Source: Thermoflexales bacterium (GTDB lineage: Bacteria > Chloroflexota > Anaerolineae > Fen-1058). Taken from it: DNA of 9,464 bases. Under the pieces are notes generated by a model that saw nothing but the letters and a program-made list of their open reading frames with translations, did not search any database and was not told the DNA's origin. The DNA lies in contig JAFGFO010000415.1 in assembly GCA_016931085.1 (NCBI GenBank), positions 1 to 9,464 of the forward strand. The letters are read 5' to 3'. Positions within the stretch are counted from its first letter, which is position 1; each line of letters starts with the position of its first letter. The position numbers were made by a program, and so were the translations under genes. Of the stretch, positions 1 to 6,170 are shown piece after piece.

Positions 1-1161
1 GAACCACGTGCCCGCGTTCGACAGCCCCTTGTAATCGAGATCGACCGGGTTCTGCGTGGCAAGCACGACGCCGAGGCCGAACGCGCGCGCTTGCTTGAGC
101 AGTGTGAGCAGAGGCTGCTTGGAGGGCGGATTGGCCGAGGGGGGAAAGTAGCCAAAAATCTCGTCCATGTACAAAATCGCGCGCAAGCTCGTCGTGCCCG
201 ACTGCTGCCGCATCCATCCCACGACCTGGTTGAGCAGCAGCGACACAAAGAACATGCGCTCGGCATCGTTCAGGTGCGCGATCGAAACGATCGCCATGCG
301 CGGCTTGCCGGCCGGCGAGTACAACATGCGCCCCACGTCGAGCGGCTCGCCTTCCATCCACGCGCCAAAGCCGGGCGCGGCCAGCATGTTGTTGAGCGCC
401 ATCACCAGGCTAAAGCGGTCTTTGGGCGGATAAAACGCGTCCAGGTCGAGCACGCCGACCTTGGTCATCGGCGGCTGCTGGATCAGGCCAATCAAGGCCG
501 CCAGGTCGACGTCCTGGCCCTGTTTCCAGGCGTAATCGAGGAGGTTCGAGATCAGAATATGCTCGCGGCTCTGGATCGGGTCGGCCTGGATGCCCAGCAG
601 GCCGAGCAGGCTGGTCACGGTGGTATTGATGCGCTCGCGCAGCAACTCGCCGTCCTCCAGCACGGCCTGGTCCGGCGCGGCGAAGGACTTGAGGATAGAC
701 AGCGAGAGACCGGCGTTGCTGCCCGGCGTATAGATCACCATGTCAACCGTGTCGCGTAAGCGCTGGATCCGCTCGGGTGCTTGTCCCCAATCGGCCAGGC
801 CCTTTTGCCACGATTCGGCTTGTTTCTGAGCATAATCCTGGGGCGACAGGCCTTTTTTCTCGGCGTCTTCCGGGTTGATCCACGGCGCGAAATCCTCGCC
901 GCGCAACTGCGGAAACGTCAACAGCAGATTGGCCAGGTCGCCCTTGGGATCGATCAAGATCGCCGGAATGTTATCGATGCCGGCTTCTTCCAACAAGGCC
1001 AGGCACAGGCCCGTCTTGCCGCTGCCCGTCATGCCAACGCACACGGCGTGCGTGACCAGGTCCTTGGCGTCATACAATACCAGCTTCTCGCTTGTCTTTT
1101 GAGCCGCCAGGTCGTACTCGCGGCCCAGGTAAAACACTCCCAGTTTTTCATAATCCTGCAT
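1..1161 (-). CDS. HerA/FtsK-like P-loop ATPase, C-terminal part missing
   Basis: Reading from the ATG at 1161 toward base 1 gives 387 uninterrupted codons with no stop, so the gene continues beyond the window. The protein begins [18 protein letters not shown] Walker A motif, GMTGSGKT, lies at residues 43-50, followed by IDPKGDL at 70-76. A Walker B strand ending in Asp-Glu (ILYMDEIF) has its acidic pair at 333-334, and the motif ATQNP at 368-372 is the sensor-like strand seen in HerA, VirB4 and FtsK ATPases. The wide spacing between Walker A and B, with a long helical insert, fits the HerA/DUF87/DUF853-type group of DNA-pumping or hexameric ATPases. There is no signal peptide or membrane segment, so it should be cytoplasmic. 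A ribosome site (AAGGAG) lies about eight bases upstream. The gene starts 15 bases after a small unknown gene, suggesting one transcript. The actual substrate (DNA, protein or other) is unknown. Confidence 0.85.
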   Translation of the reverse strand, partial: MQDYEKLGVFYLGREYDLAAQKTSEKLVLYDAKDLVTHAVCVGMTGSGKTGLCLALLEEAGIDNIPAILIDPKGDLANLLLTFPQLRGEDFAPWINPEDAEKKGLSPQDYAQKQAESWQKGLADWGQAPERIQRLRDTVDMVIYTPGSNAGLSLSILKSFAAPDQAVLEDGELLRERINTTVTSLLGLLGIQADPIQSREHILISNLLDYAWKQGQDVDLAALIGLIQQPPMTKVGVLDLDAFYPPKDRFSLVMALNNMLAAPGFGAWMEGEPLDVGRMLYSPAGKPRMAIVSIAHLNDAERMFFVSLLLNQVVGWMRQQSGTTSLRAILYMDEIFGYFPPSANPPSKQPLLTLLKQARAFGLGVVLATQNPVDLDYKGLSNAGTWF

Positions 1162-1176
1162 CGTGACGGCTCCTTG

Positions 1177-1542
1177 CTATTGCTTGCTCCACGCTTGGAC
1201 TTGTCGATCTATCAAGCCTTTTATCAACTTTTGGCGGTCACGAGGCGCGCCCGACAGCGCTTGGGCTGCGGACAGAGTCGCCGGCAGGCCTACAGTGGGT
1301 GTCTTGCCGGCAGCCAATTGGCGGTTGATGTCTTGCATAGCCGGGCGCAAGCGTTTCACCTCGGCTTGGGCCACCTGGCGCGCCGCCGCTTCATCGGGCG
1401 ACTTTTCCACCTGGCTTTCCAGCCACTCGATGGCCCAGTCGAGCAGGGTGTTCGCTTCGTCGTCCGTGAGGTTTGAGCGCAAGCTCTCATTTTCCACCAA
1501 CTGCTCGGCCGCGCGTTGGGTGATGCTCTCAAATTTGCTCAT
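1177..1542 (-). CDS. Small helical protein of unknown function, upstream of the HerA-like ATPase
   Basis: This encodes 121 residues beginning MSKFESITQRAAEQL. I chose the ATG at 1542 because the ribosome site AAAGGAGGT lies directly upstream at good spacing; an upstream in-frame ATG at 1623 would put the start inside the promoter region and has no such site. The protein is rich in Ala, Glu, Gln, Leu and Arg and looks almost wholly helical, with a break near residues 85-95 (GKTPTVGLPAT). It has no cysteine, signal peptide or membrane segment. I recognise no domain. Its stop codon is 15 bases from the start of the ATPase gene, so the two are very probably co-transcribed and the protein may be a partner or adaptor of the ATPase; that role is inference only. 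A -10 element (TATAAT on the minus strand) lies about 50 bases upstream. Confidence 0.8.
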   Translation of the reverse strand: MSKFESITQRAAEQLVENESLRSNLTDDEANTLLDWAIEWLESQVEKSPDEAAARQVAQAEVKRLRPAMQDINRQLAAGKTPTVGLPATLSAAQALSGAPRDRQKLIKGLIDRQVQAWSKQ

Positions 1543-1590
1543 AGTTACCTCCTTTGCTCGCGTTATGCACGTAGGGTTGTGGATATCGTC

Positions 1591-1620
1591 ATTATACCAC
1601 ACTTTGCGTGAGCTTGTTGA
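1591..1620 (-). promoter_or_regulatory. Minus-strand promoter for the small protein/ATPase operon
   Basis: On the minus strand a perfect TATAAT (1596-1591) is preceded by TGG, giving an extended -10. The -35 is weak: TCAACA at 1620-1615 with an 18-base spacer matches four of six consensus positions. Extended -10 promoters tolerate a poor -35. Transcription would begin near 1584, leaving roughly 40 bases of leader before the ATG at 1542. Confidence 0.6.
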
Positions 1621-1625
1621 CAAGC
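1612..1625. promoter_or_regulatory. 14-base palindrome over the -35 regions of divergent promoters, possible operator
   Basis: The sequence GCTTGT-TG-ACAAGC has perfect 6-base arms around a 2-base centre. It covers the whole -35 hexamer of the plus-strand promoter (1617-1622) and overlaps the likely -35 of the minus-strand promoter. A dimeric regulator bound here would affect both operons. No regulator gene is visible in the window. Part of the symmetry follows from TTGACA itself, so chance is a real alternative. Confidence 0.4.
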
Positions 1626-1645
1626 ATTGTTGTATATGCTATACT
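1617..1645 (+). promoter_or_regulatory. Strong sigma-70-type promoter for the LysM operon
   Basis: A perfect TTGACA (1617-1622), a 17-base spacer and TATACT (1640-1645) are present, with TGC just before the -10 making it an extended -10. Transcription should start near 1652, giving a leader of about 64 bases before the LysM gene at 1716. It is the closest match to the housekeeping consensus in the window. Confidence 0.75.
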
Positions 1646-1715
1646 AGCTGTGTGCTTCGATTCCACAAGCGGGCGCAATGGGCACACTACGATAAATAGG
1701 AGGCATGGAGAACAG

Positions 1716-1925
1716 ATGGGGAAAGTCTACGTTGTCAAAGCCAATGATACGCTGCGCAAAGTCGCCCAGGAGCTCTTGGGCGACGCCGAACGTTGGAAAG
1801 AAATCTATGAAGCCAACAAGGACAAGATCAAAGACCCCAACGTGATTAAACTGGGCCAGGAGCTAACCATCCCTTCGGCCCCAGAACCCCCAAAACGTCC
1901 TGCCGGGTCAGGACACCAAGAGTAA
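1716..1925 (+). CDS. Small single-LysM protein, probably cytoplasmic
   Basis: This encodes 69 residues beginning MGKVYVVKANDTL. One LysM domain fills residues 3-53 (YVVKANDTL, then WKEIYEANKDKI and LGQELTIP), followed by a short Pro-rich tail. LysM modules usually bind peptidoglycan or chitin, but this protein has no signal peptide. Its closest look-alike known to me is the LysM half of the cytoplasmic Kbp/YgaU group, which lacks export signals too. The start is set by AGGAGG at 1698-1703, 12 bases before the ATG, a slightly long spacing. Another ATG at 1705 is out of frame and only one base from that site, so it is unlikely to be used. The next gene starts 16 bases after the stop and carries a closely related LysM domain, so the pair looks like a duplication within one operon. 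Confidence 0.85.
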   Translation: MGKVYVVKANDTLRKVAQELLGDAERWKEIYEANKDKIKDPNVIKLGQELTIPSAPEPPKRPAGSGHQE

Positions 1926-1941
1926 AAAAGGAGTATATATC

Positions 1942-2430
1942 ATGACGGAAAAGAAAGGTGGTTTGTTAGGTGGTCTCGTCGACGCTGTCACCACGCGCGA
2001 CGAAAAGGCGGCTGTTGAGGCGGCCAAGAAGGAAGCCGCAGATGCCCTGGCTAAATTGAATCAAGAGATCGCCAAGCGGCAAGAGGCTGAGGCCCGTGCC
2101 AACAAGGCCGAAGCTGATCTCAGAGCGGCTCAGGCCTCAGCTGGCCAGGCCTCATCTGGCCAGGCATCCCAAGTCCGGGCGCTTGAGGACAGGGTTAGAG
2201 TAGCCGATGCCAAAGTCGCCTCACTGGAAGCCGAGGTGGCTCGCCTCAAGCAAGGATTGGAAGCGGCCAAGGTGCGCACCTACGTGGTCAAATCCGGCGA
2301 CAGCTTGAGCAAGATCGCCCAACAGTTCTACGGCGACGCCAAGCGCTGGCCGGAAATCTTTGAGGCCAACAAGGACAAGATCAAAGATCCTAACCTGATC
2401 AATGTAGGCCAAGAGCTGCGCATCCCGTAA
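1942..2430 (+). CDS. Coiled-coil protein with C-terminal LysM domain
   Basis: This encodes 162 residues. A short glycine-rich start (KKGGLLGGLVDAV) leads into a long Ala/Glu/Lys-rich helix, about residues 20-110, that should form a coiled coil. The helix is broken near 64-77 by a small repeat, QASAG-QASSG-QASQ. A LysM domain occupies residues 112-162 (YVVKSGDSLSKIAQQFYGD, ending VGQELRIP). This LysM is very like the one in the preceding gene, including an identical 8-residue NKDKIKDP stretch, and resembles the C-terminal domain of Kbp/YgaU. No signal peptide or membrane segment is seen, so a cytoplasmic scaffold-like role is more likely than a cell-wall one; this is inference. The ribosome site AAGGAG lies eight bases before the ATG. 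It sits second in the LysM operon. Confidence 0.85.
   Translation: MTEKKGGLLGGLVDAVTTRDEKAAVEAAKKEAADALAKLNQEIAKRQEAEARANKAEADLRAAQASAGQASSGQASQVRALEDRVRVADAKVASLEAEVARLKQGLEAAKVRTYVVKSGDSLSKIAQQFYGDAKRWPEIFEANKDKIKDPNLINVGQELRIP
2131..2172 (+). repeat. 15-base tandem repeat inside the coiled-coil LysM gene
   Basis: Two near-identical 15-base units (2131-2145 and 2146-2160, differing at the codon for Ala/Ser) are followed by a partial third unit. They encode QASAG, QASSG and QAS, a flexible hinge that splits the predicted coiled coil. Replication slippage is the likely origin. Confidence 0.7.
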
Positions 2431-2503
2431 CTTGGCTGATCCCACCTTGTGGTGGCGCTGACCTTGACCCTCTGGCTTGTCAAGACTCTGGCGATACACT
2501 TTT

Positions 2504-2538
2504 AAGAAACCGAGTTTTTCCTAAAAACTCGGTTTCTT
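2504..2538. repeat. Perfect 16-base inverted repeat with 3-base loop
   Basis: The arm AAGAAACCGAGTTTTT (2504-2519), loop CCT and its exact complement (2523-2538) form a 35-base hairpin between the coiled-coil LysM gene and the next gene. It begins 73 bases after the LysM stop and ends 6 bases before the ribosome site of the following gene. The T-rich arm end could let it act as a two-way terminator or attenuator, but there is no free T run after the stem. Perfect arms and an A/T-rich character unlike the neighbouring genes also fit a dispersed palindromic repeat; I recall similar AGAAACC...GGTTTCT palindromes in filamentous bacteria and cyanobacteria. Confidence 0.8.
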
Positions 2539-2556
2539 TATCATAGGAGATAAACC

Positions 2557-3153
2557 ATGCTCAATCAATTATTCCAGTCATTTGACGGGTTGAACAGCGA
2601 AAAGATTATGGAAGCCGTCAACCTCGTCATCAACAATCGTGACAAGATCATCAACTTGGTCGAGAGATTGCCCAAGCTGCTGCAGGATACAGGCGACACG
2701 ATCGAGGCCGCTGGCCAGAGCGCGGTCAGGGCCAGCCTCGTCCTCACCGGTGACGGCAAGACACGAGGCGGGGTCGACGACCTGGCCCAACTGGCAGCCG
2801 CGGCCCTGGACCGCTGCCAAAAAGAGCTTCAAAGCGTCGCCGGCACGCTGAACAGCCTGGGGCAAGAAATCGACGACATACGTATTCCCAGCGTGCAGCC
2901 CAAGTTCATCGACGTGGTTGGTTTGAAGGTGGTTGGCGGCTTGGAGTTCGGCGAGTCCCAATTAGTCGACAATGCCGCTGAACGTCTCAAGCAAGGCTCC
3001 AAGCGCCTGGACCAGATTGGCGATGATCTCCTGACGGTGGCCACCCAATTGCGCGAGTTAGGCAAGGCCATGAACCAGACCGGCCTGGACTTGAATGGGG
3101 TGGGACAAAAACTTGAGCAGGGCGGCCGCACACTGCGATCCATGATCGATTAG
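2557..3153 (+). CDS. Helical protein of unknown function, third in the LysM operon
   Basis: This encodes 198 residues beginning MLNQLFQSFDGLNSEKIMEAV. AGGAG at 2545-2549 supports the start. Residues 14-60 and 74-108 look like amphipathic helices. A short strand-like stretch follows (IRIPSVQPKFIDVVGLKVVGGLEF, about 108-131), then a long heptad-rich helix from about 133 to 198 with repeated Leu spacing (RLKQGSKRLDQIGDDLLTVATQLREL). There is no signal peptide or strong membrane segment and only one cysteine (87). The layout of helix, small beta patch and long coiled coil vaguely recalls the helical tails of Mce/MlaD-type or phage tail-like proteins, but I recognise no motif and make no functional claim. 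It follows the two LysM genes on the same strand with no convincing promoter of its own, so it may be read from the promoter at 1617, subject to the hairpin in between. Confidence 0.75.
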   Translation: MLNQLFQSFDGLNSEKIMEAVNLVINNRDKIINLVERLPKLLQDTGDTIEAAGQSAVRASLVLTGDGKTRGGVDDLAQLAAAALDRCQKELQSVAGTLNSLGQEIDDIRIPSVQPKFIDVVGLKVVGGLEFGESQLVDNAAERLKQGSKRLDQIGDDLLTVATQLRELGKAMNQTGLDLNGVGQKLEQGGRTLRSMID

Positions 3154-3176
3154 CCTATTTTCACACTCACGATGGC

Positions 3177-3204
3177 TTGACATCCATCTGGCTTGTGGTA
3201 GAAT
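3177..3204 (+). promoter_or_regulatory. Promoter for the ABC importer operon
   Basis: TTGACA (3177-3182), a 16-base spacer and TAGAAT (3199-3204) are present, with TGG just before the -10 making an extended -10. Transcription should begin near 3211 and give a leader of about 44 bases before the GTG start at 3255. No operator-like symmetry is visible. Confidence 0.7.
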
Positions 3205-3254
3205 TTTTCGAGACCCCACTCGTTTTTAATGCGCAGACAAATAGGAGGATTCTT

Positions 3255-5012
3255 GTGAGGAACATGCTCTGGAAACCCTTGATGGTCACAGTGATTGTGG
3301 CCATGCTCTGGCCTGGCTTGACAGGCTGCATTGGAAGGTCCACACAGTTGGCTACGCCATCGCCGGCCCCCGCCGCCACCCAAGCCCCGGCTGCCACCCA
3401 AGCCCCGGCTGCTACCAAGGCGCCAACCCCGACCGCGCCGCCGCCGGCCAAGCCCAAGAGCATCACCCTGACCTTTTTCCAGGAACCTGACTCTTTGAAC
3501 GTTTTCTACACCCAGATGTGGTTCGCCTGGGCCGCCATCGATCTGTTCGAGGTCGGCATGTGGTCCGTCGACGATCAACTGAACCTCAACCTGGAGATGG
3601 CCGCCGAGCTGCCGACGATGGAGAACGGTGGCATCTCGGAGGATGGCACGCTGCTCACGGTCAAGATTCGCCCGGAGGCTAACTGGTCCGACGGCGTGCC
3701 GGTGACGGCCCACGACTTTGTCTTTACCTACAACATGGTCATGGCCGACACGAACTCTTTCCAGACACGTTATCCCTACGAGGATTATATCGAGACCATG
3801 ACGGCGCTGGATGACAAGACTGTCCAGGTCAAGATGACGGAGCCTTTCGTGACCTGGGCGACCGGCTTTTTCCGCGACGTCCTGCCCAAGCACATCCTGG
3901 AACCTGTCTTTGAGGCCGAGGGGACGATCGACAATGCCCGGTGGAACCGGGCGCCCACCGTTGGCAATGGGCCATTCGTTTTCAAATCGTGGGAGGCCGC
4001 CAGCCACATCGTCTTTGAGGCCAATCCCAACTATTGGAAAGGCCGCCCCAAGCTCGACCAGATTTTCATCCGCATCGTGCCGGACGACGAGGCTCAAATG
4101 GCGGCCCTGTTGGCCGGTGGCAGCGACCTGGGCGCTTTTATGACCGCCGCCGACAAGCCCACCATTGACAAGGCTGCGGAGCTGGAGTTGGTGACTGTGC
4201 CCTCGCCCTGGATAGAAAGCTGGTTCTTTAACCTCGACACCAAGACCGGCCACCCGGCCCTGCAGGACGTGCGGGTGCGCCAGGCCATCGTCATGGCCCT
4301 GGACCGCCAGCAAATCATCGACGAGCTTTTCTACGGCCTGTACAAGATCCCCAAGACCTTTTGGTACGACACCCCCTACGAAGACAGCAGCATCGAGCCG
4401 CTGCCGTATGACCCGGAGAGTGCCAAGACCCTGCTGGACGAGGCCGGCTGGGTGGACAGCAACGGCGATGGCACGCGCGACAAGGACGGTCAAGAGCTGG
4501 TGCTGCGCTATTCTACCACCTCCGGCAACGAGCTGCGCGAGGCCACCCAGGTGGTCGTCCAGCAAATACTGGCCGAGACTGGCATCGGCACCCAGTTGCA
4601 GAACTATTCTTCGGACATCATCTGGAACACCTACGGCGACGACGGGCCGATCGCGATTGGCGAGTATGACATTGCCCAGTGGTCAGATGGCGCCTACGAT
4701 TATCCCGACCCCAACGTCCCCTACTTTCTCTGCTCGGAGATCCCCAGCGACGATTACCCGGACGGGTCGAACTGGTATGGGATCTGCGACCCCGAGCTAG
4801 ACGAGTTGTTCCAGACGCAGTCTGTGACACTCGACCAGCAGGAGCGCATCAAGCTTTTTTATGGCATCGCGCGCATCATGCACGACCAGGTCCTGTGGGT
4901 GGGTTTGCGGACTGACCCCGATTTGTGGGCGGTTAACAAGCGCCTGCGGGACCTGCGCTTATCGGGTGGCGATTGCTTGTGGAACGCCCACCAATGGGAC
5001 ATTAGCCAGTAA
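3255..5012 (+). CDS. ABC importer substrate-binding lipoprotein (family 5, peptide/nickel type)
   Basis: This encodes 585 residues. I chose the GTG at 3255 because AGGAGG lies six bases upstream; the ATG at 3264 is too far from it. Residues 1-25 are a lipoprotein signal peptide ending in the lipobox LTGC, so Cys25 would carry lipid and anchor the protein outside the membrane. Residues 26-67 form an Ala/Pro/Thr linker. The mature domain (about 70-585) is a family 5 solute-binding protein. Typical landmarks are QEPDSLN near the start, VGNGPFVFKSWE from 236, NPNYWKGRPKLDQI soon after, and LQDVRVRQAIVMALDR from 336. A D/N/G-rich loop at 401-412 (DSNGDGTRDKDG) resembles a calcium-binding loop and is common in this family. 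It is the capture component for the permeases and ATPases downstream. Family 5 proteins bind peptides, sugars, nickel chelates or opines, and the sequence does not settle which. Confidence 0.92.
   Translation: MRNMLWKPLMVTVIVAMLWPGLTGCIGRSTQLATPSPAPAATQAPAATQAPAATKAPTPTAPPPAKPKSITLTFFQEPDSLNVFYTQMWFAWAAIDLFEVGMWSVDDQLNLNLEMAAELPTMENGGISEDGTLLTVKIRPEANWSDGVPVTAHDFVFTYNMVMADTNSFQTRYPYEDYIETMTALDDKTVQVKMTEPFVTWATGFFRDVLPKHILEPVFEAEGTIDNARWNRAPTVGNGPFVFKSWEAASHIVFEANPNYWKGRPKLDQIFIRIVPDDEAQMAALLAGGSDLGAFMTAADKPTIDKAAELELVTVPSPWIESWFFNLDTKTGHPALQDVRVRQAIVMALDRQQIIDELFYGLYKIPKTFWYDTPYEDSSIEPLPYDPESAKTLLDEAGWVDSNGDGTRDKDGQELVLRYSTTSGNELREATQVVVQQILAETGIGTQLQNYSSDIIWNTYGDDGPIAIGEYDIAQWSDGAYDYPDPNVPYFLCSEIPSDDYPDGSNWYGICDPELDELFQTQSVTLDQQERIKLFYGIARIMHDQVLWVGLRTDPDLWAVNKRLRDLRLSGGDCLWNAHQWDISQ
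3372..3425 (+). repeat. 18-base tandem repeat coding for the lipoprotein linker
   Basis: Two units differing at one base (3372-3389 and 3390-3407) and a diverged third (3408-3425) encode AATQAP, AATQAP and AATKAP, residues 40-57. The near-identity at DNA level suggests recent slippage; linker length probably varies between strains. Confidence 0.75.
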
Positions 5013-5021
5013 GCTGACTTG

Positions 5022-5053
5022 AGGAGGGAAGCCCCGCGCTTCCCTCCTTTCTT
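5022..5053 (+). terminator. Intrinsic terminator after the binding-lipoprotein gene
   Basis: An 11-base perfect stem (AGGAGGGAAGC at 5022-5032 pairing with 5038-5048) around a 5-base loop is followed by TTTCTT. It begins 10 bases after the stop codon. The T run is interrupted once, so some read-through into the permease genes is likely, and I see no separate promoter before 5131. This is a common way to keep the binding protein in excess over the transporter. Confidence 0.75.
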
Positions 5054-5108
5054 GAGAAGCAGAACGGTAAGCGCCGCTTCCGAGCAATGAGTGCGGCTTA
5101 TGCCCAAA

Positions 5109-5126
5109 ACCTGAAACCTGAAACCT
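5109..5126 (+). repeat. Heptamer repeat just before the first permease gene
   Basis: ACCTGAA is present twice in tandem (5109-5122) plus a partial copy (5123-5126), ending four bases before the permease ATG. It occupies the place where a ribosome site would be expected, and no AGGAGG-like site is present. Confidence 0.6.
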
Positions 5127-5130
5127 CCCT

Positions 5131-6162
5131 ATGATCCGTTACGTCGTTCAACGCAGCCTACAGGCGATCCCCCTGCTCTTGATCATCAGCGCCGTGCTCT
5201 TTGTCCTGGCCAACGAGATGGGCGATCCACTGGCCTCCTTTGGCGGCCGCCGCCGCGTCCGTTCGGAGGACCGGGCGCGCTTGACCCGCCAGTTAGGCCT
5301 GGACAAGCCGATCTTGATCCAATACCTCATCTGGCTGGCCGGCAACGATTGGATGCAGGTGGACCTGGATGGTGATGGCGTGGCCGAGACTTTCGGCACG
5401 CGCCGGGGCGTGCTGCGCGGGGATTTCGGCGATTCCTTCACCGAGCGCCGCCCGGTGCTGGACGTCATCGGCGAGCGCATCCCCAACACCTTGCTCTTGA
5501 TGGTGACCAGCGAGGTGGTCGTGCTGCTCCTGTCGCTCGCCATCGGGATCTATTCAGCCTTGCGGCAGTACTCGGTGCTGGACTATGTCTTTACGACTTT
5601 TTCCTTTGTCGGCTACTCGATGCCGGTCTTTTGGCTGGCCCTGATCTTGATGTATGTCTTTTCGGTCAATTTCAGGCGTTGGGGGCTACCCTACTTTCCC
5701 ACGGTCGGCATGTATGATCTGGCAGCCGGGCCGACCTTGCCCCAGATTGCCTGGCACCTGGTCCTGCCTGTCACTACGGCCTCGCTGATTAGCGTCGCCG
5801 GCTACAGCCGTTACGTCCGTTCCCAGATGCTGGAGGTCATTCACCAGGACTATATCCGCACCGCGCGCGCCAAGGGCTTGCCCGAGCGTCTGGTGATTAC
5901 GAATCACGCGCTCAAAAACGCCGCTCTGCCGCTGGTGACTCTGGTAGGGATGGACTTGCCCCTGCTCTTTAGCGGGGCGGTCGTCACCGAATCCATTTTC
6001 GCCTGGCCCGGCATGGGACGGCTGTACTGGGACGCCGCCATGGATACCAACGTCCCGGTGTTGATGGGCATCCTGATTGTGACTGCCGTCCTTGTCGTCC
6101 TGTTTCAGATCATCACGGACATCGCTTACACCTATCTCGACCCGCGCATCCGTTACGAGTGA
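5131..6162 (+). CDS. dppB: Peptide/nickel-type ABC transporter permease, DppB class
   Basis: This encodes 343 residues beginning MIRYVVQRSLQAIPLL, the standard DppB/OppB opening. The first membrane helix is about 9-28, and five more follow between about 117 and 333. The EAA loop that docks on the ATPase is at roughly 240-270 (YIRTARAKGLPERL, then HALKNAALPL), and the C-terminus YTYLDPRIRYE is typical of the family. Oddly, the outside loop after helix 1 has an insert containing DLDGDGVAE (78-86), an EF-hand-like acidic loop, just before the conserved GDFGDSF. It forms the channel with the second permease, whose gene starts eight bases after this one ends. No clear ribosome site precedes the ATG. 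The symbol denotes the family; the substrate is not known. Confidence 0.92.
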   Translation: MIRYVVQRSLQAIPLLLIISAVLFVLANEMGDPLASFGGRRRVRSEDRARLTRQLGLDKPILIQYLIWLAGNDWMQVDLDGDGVAETFGTRRGVLRGDFGDSFTERRPVLDVIGERIPNTLLLMVTSEVVVLLLSLAIGIYSALRQYSVLDYVFTTFSFVGYSMPVFWLALILMYVFSVNFRRWGLPYFPTVGMYDLAAGPTLPQIAWHLVLPVTTASLISVAGYSRYVRSQMLEVIHQDYIRTARAKGLPERLVITNHALKNAALPLVTLVGMDLPLLFSGAVVTESIFAWPGMGRLYWDAAMDTNVPVLMGILIVTAVLVVLFQIITDIAYTYLDPRIRYE

Positions 6163-6170
6163 GATAGCCG

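Noticed and set aside
91..759. Long plus-strand open frame opposite the ATPase gene
   Set aside because: Its translation is Arg/His/Gln-rich with no domain, and the minus strand encodes clear Walker motifs in one long frame.
2442..2455. CCACC-TTGT-GGTGG hairpin after the coiled-coil LysM gene
   Set aside because: The stem is only five bases and there is no T run, so it is not a convincing terminator.
2477..2505. TTGTCA followed 17 bases later by TTTTAA, a possible promoter for the 198-residue protein gene
   Set aside because: The -10 is poor and runs into the hairpin arm; operon read-through is simpler.
1716..3153. Contractile injection system or phage tail module suggested by LysM proteins near an ATPase
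   Set aside because: No sheath, tube, baseplate or spike gene is present in the window, and the ATPase is HerA-like, not an injection-system AAA+ protein.
3150..4565. 471-codon minus-strand open frame
   Set aside because: It lies entirely opposite the solute-binding lipoprotein gene and its product is low-complexity with no recognisable motif; it is a G+C-driven shadow.
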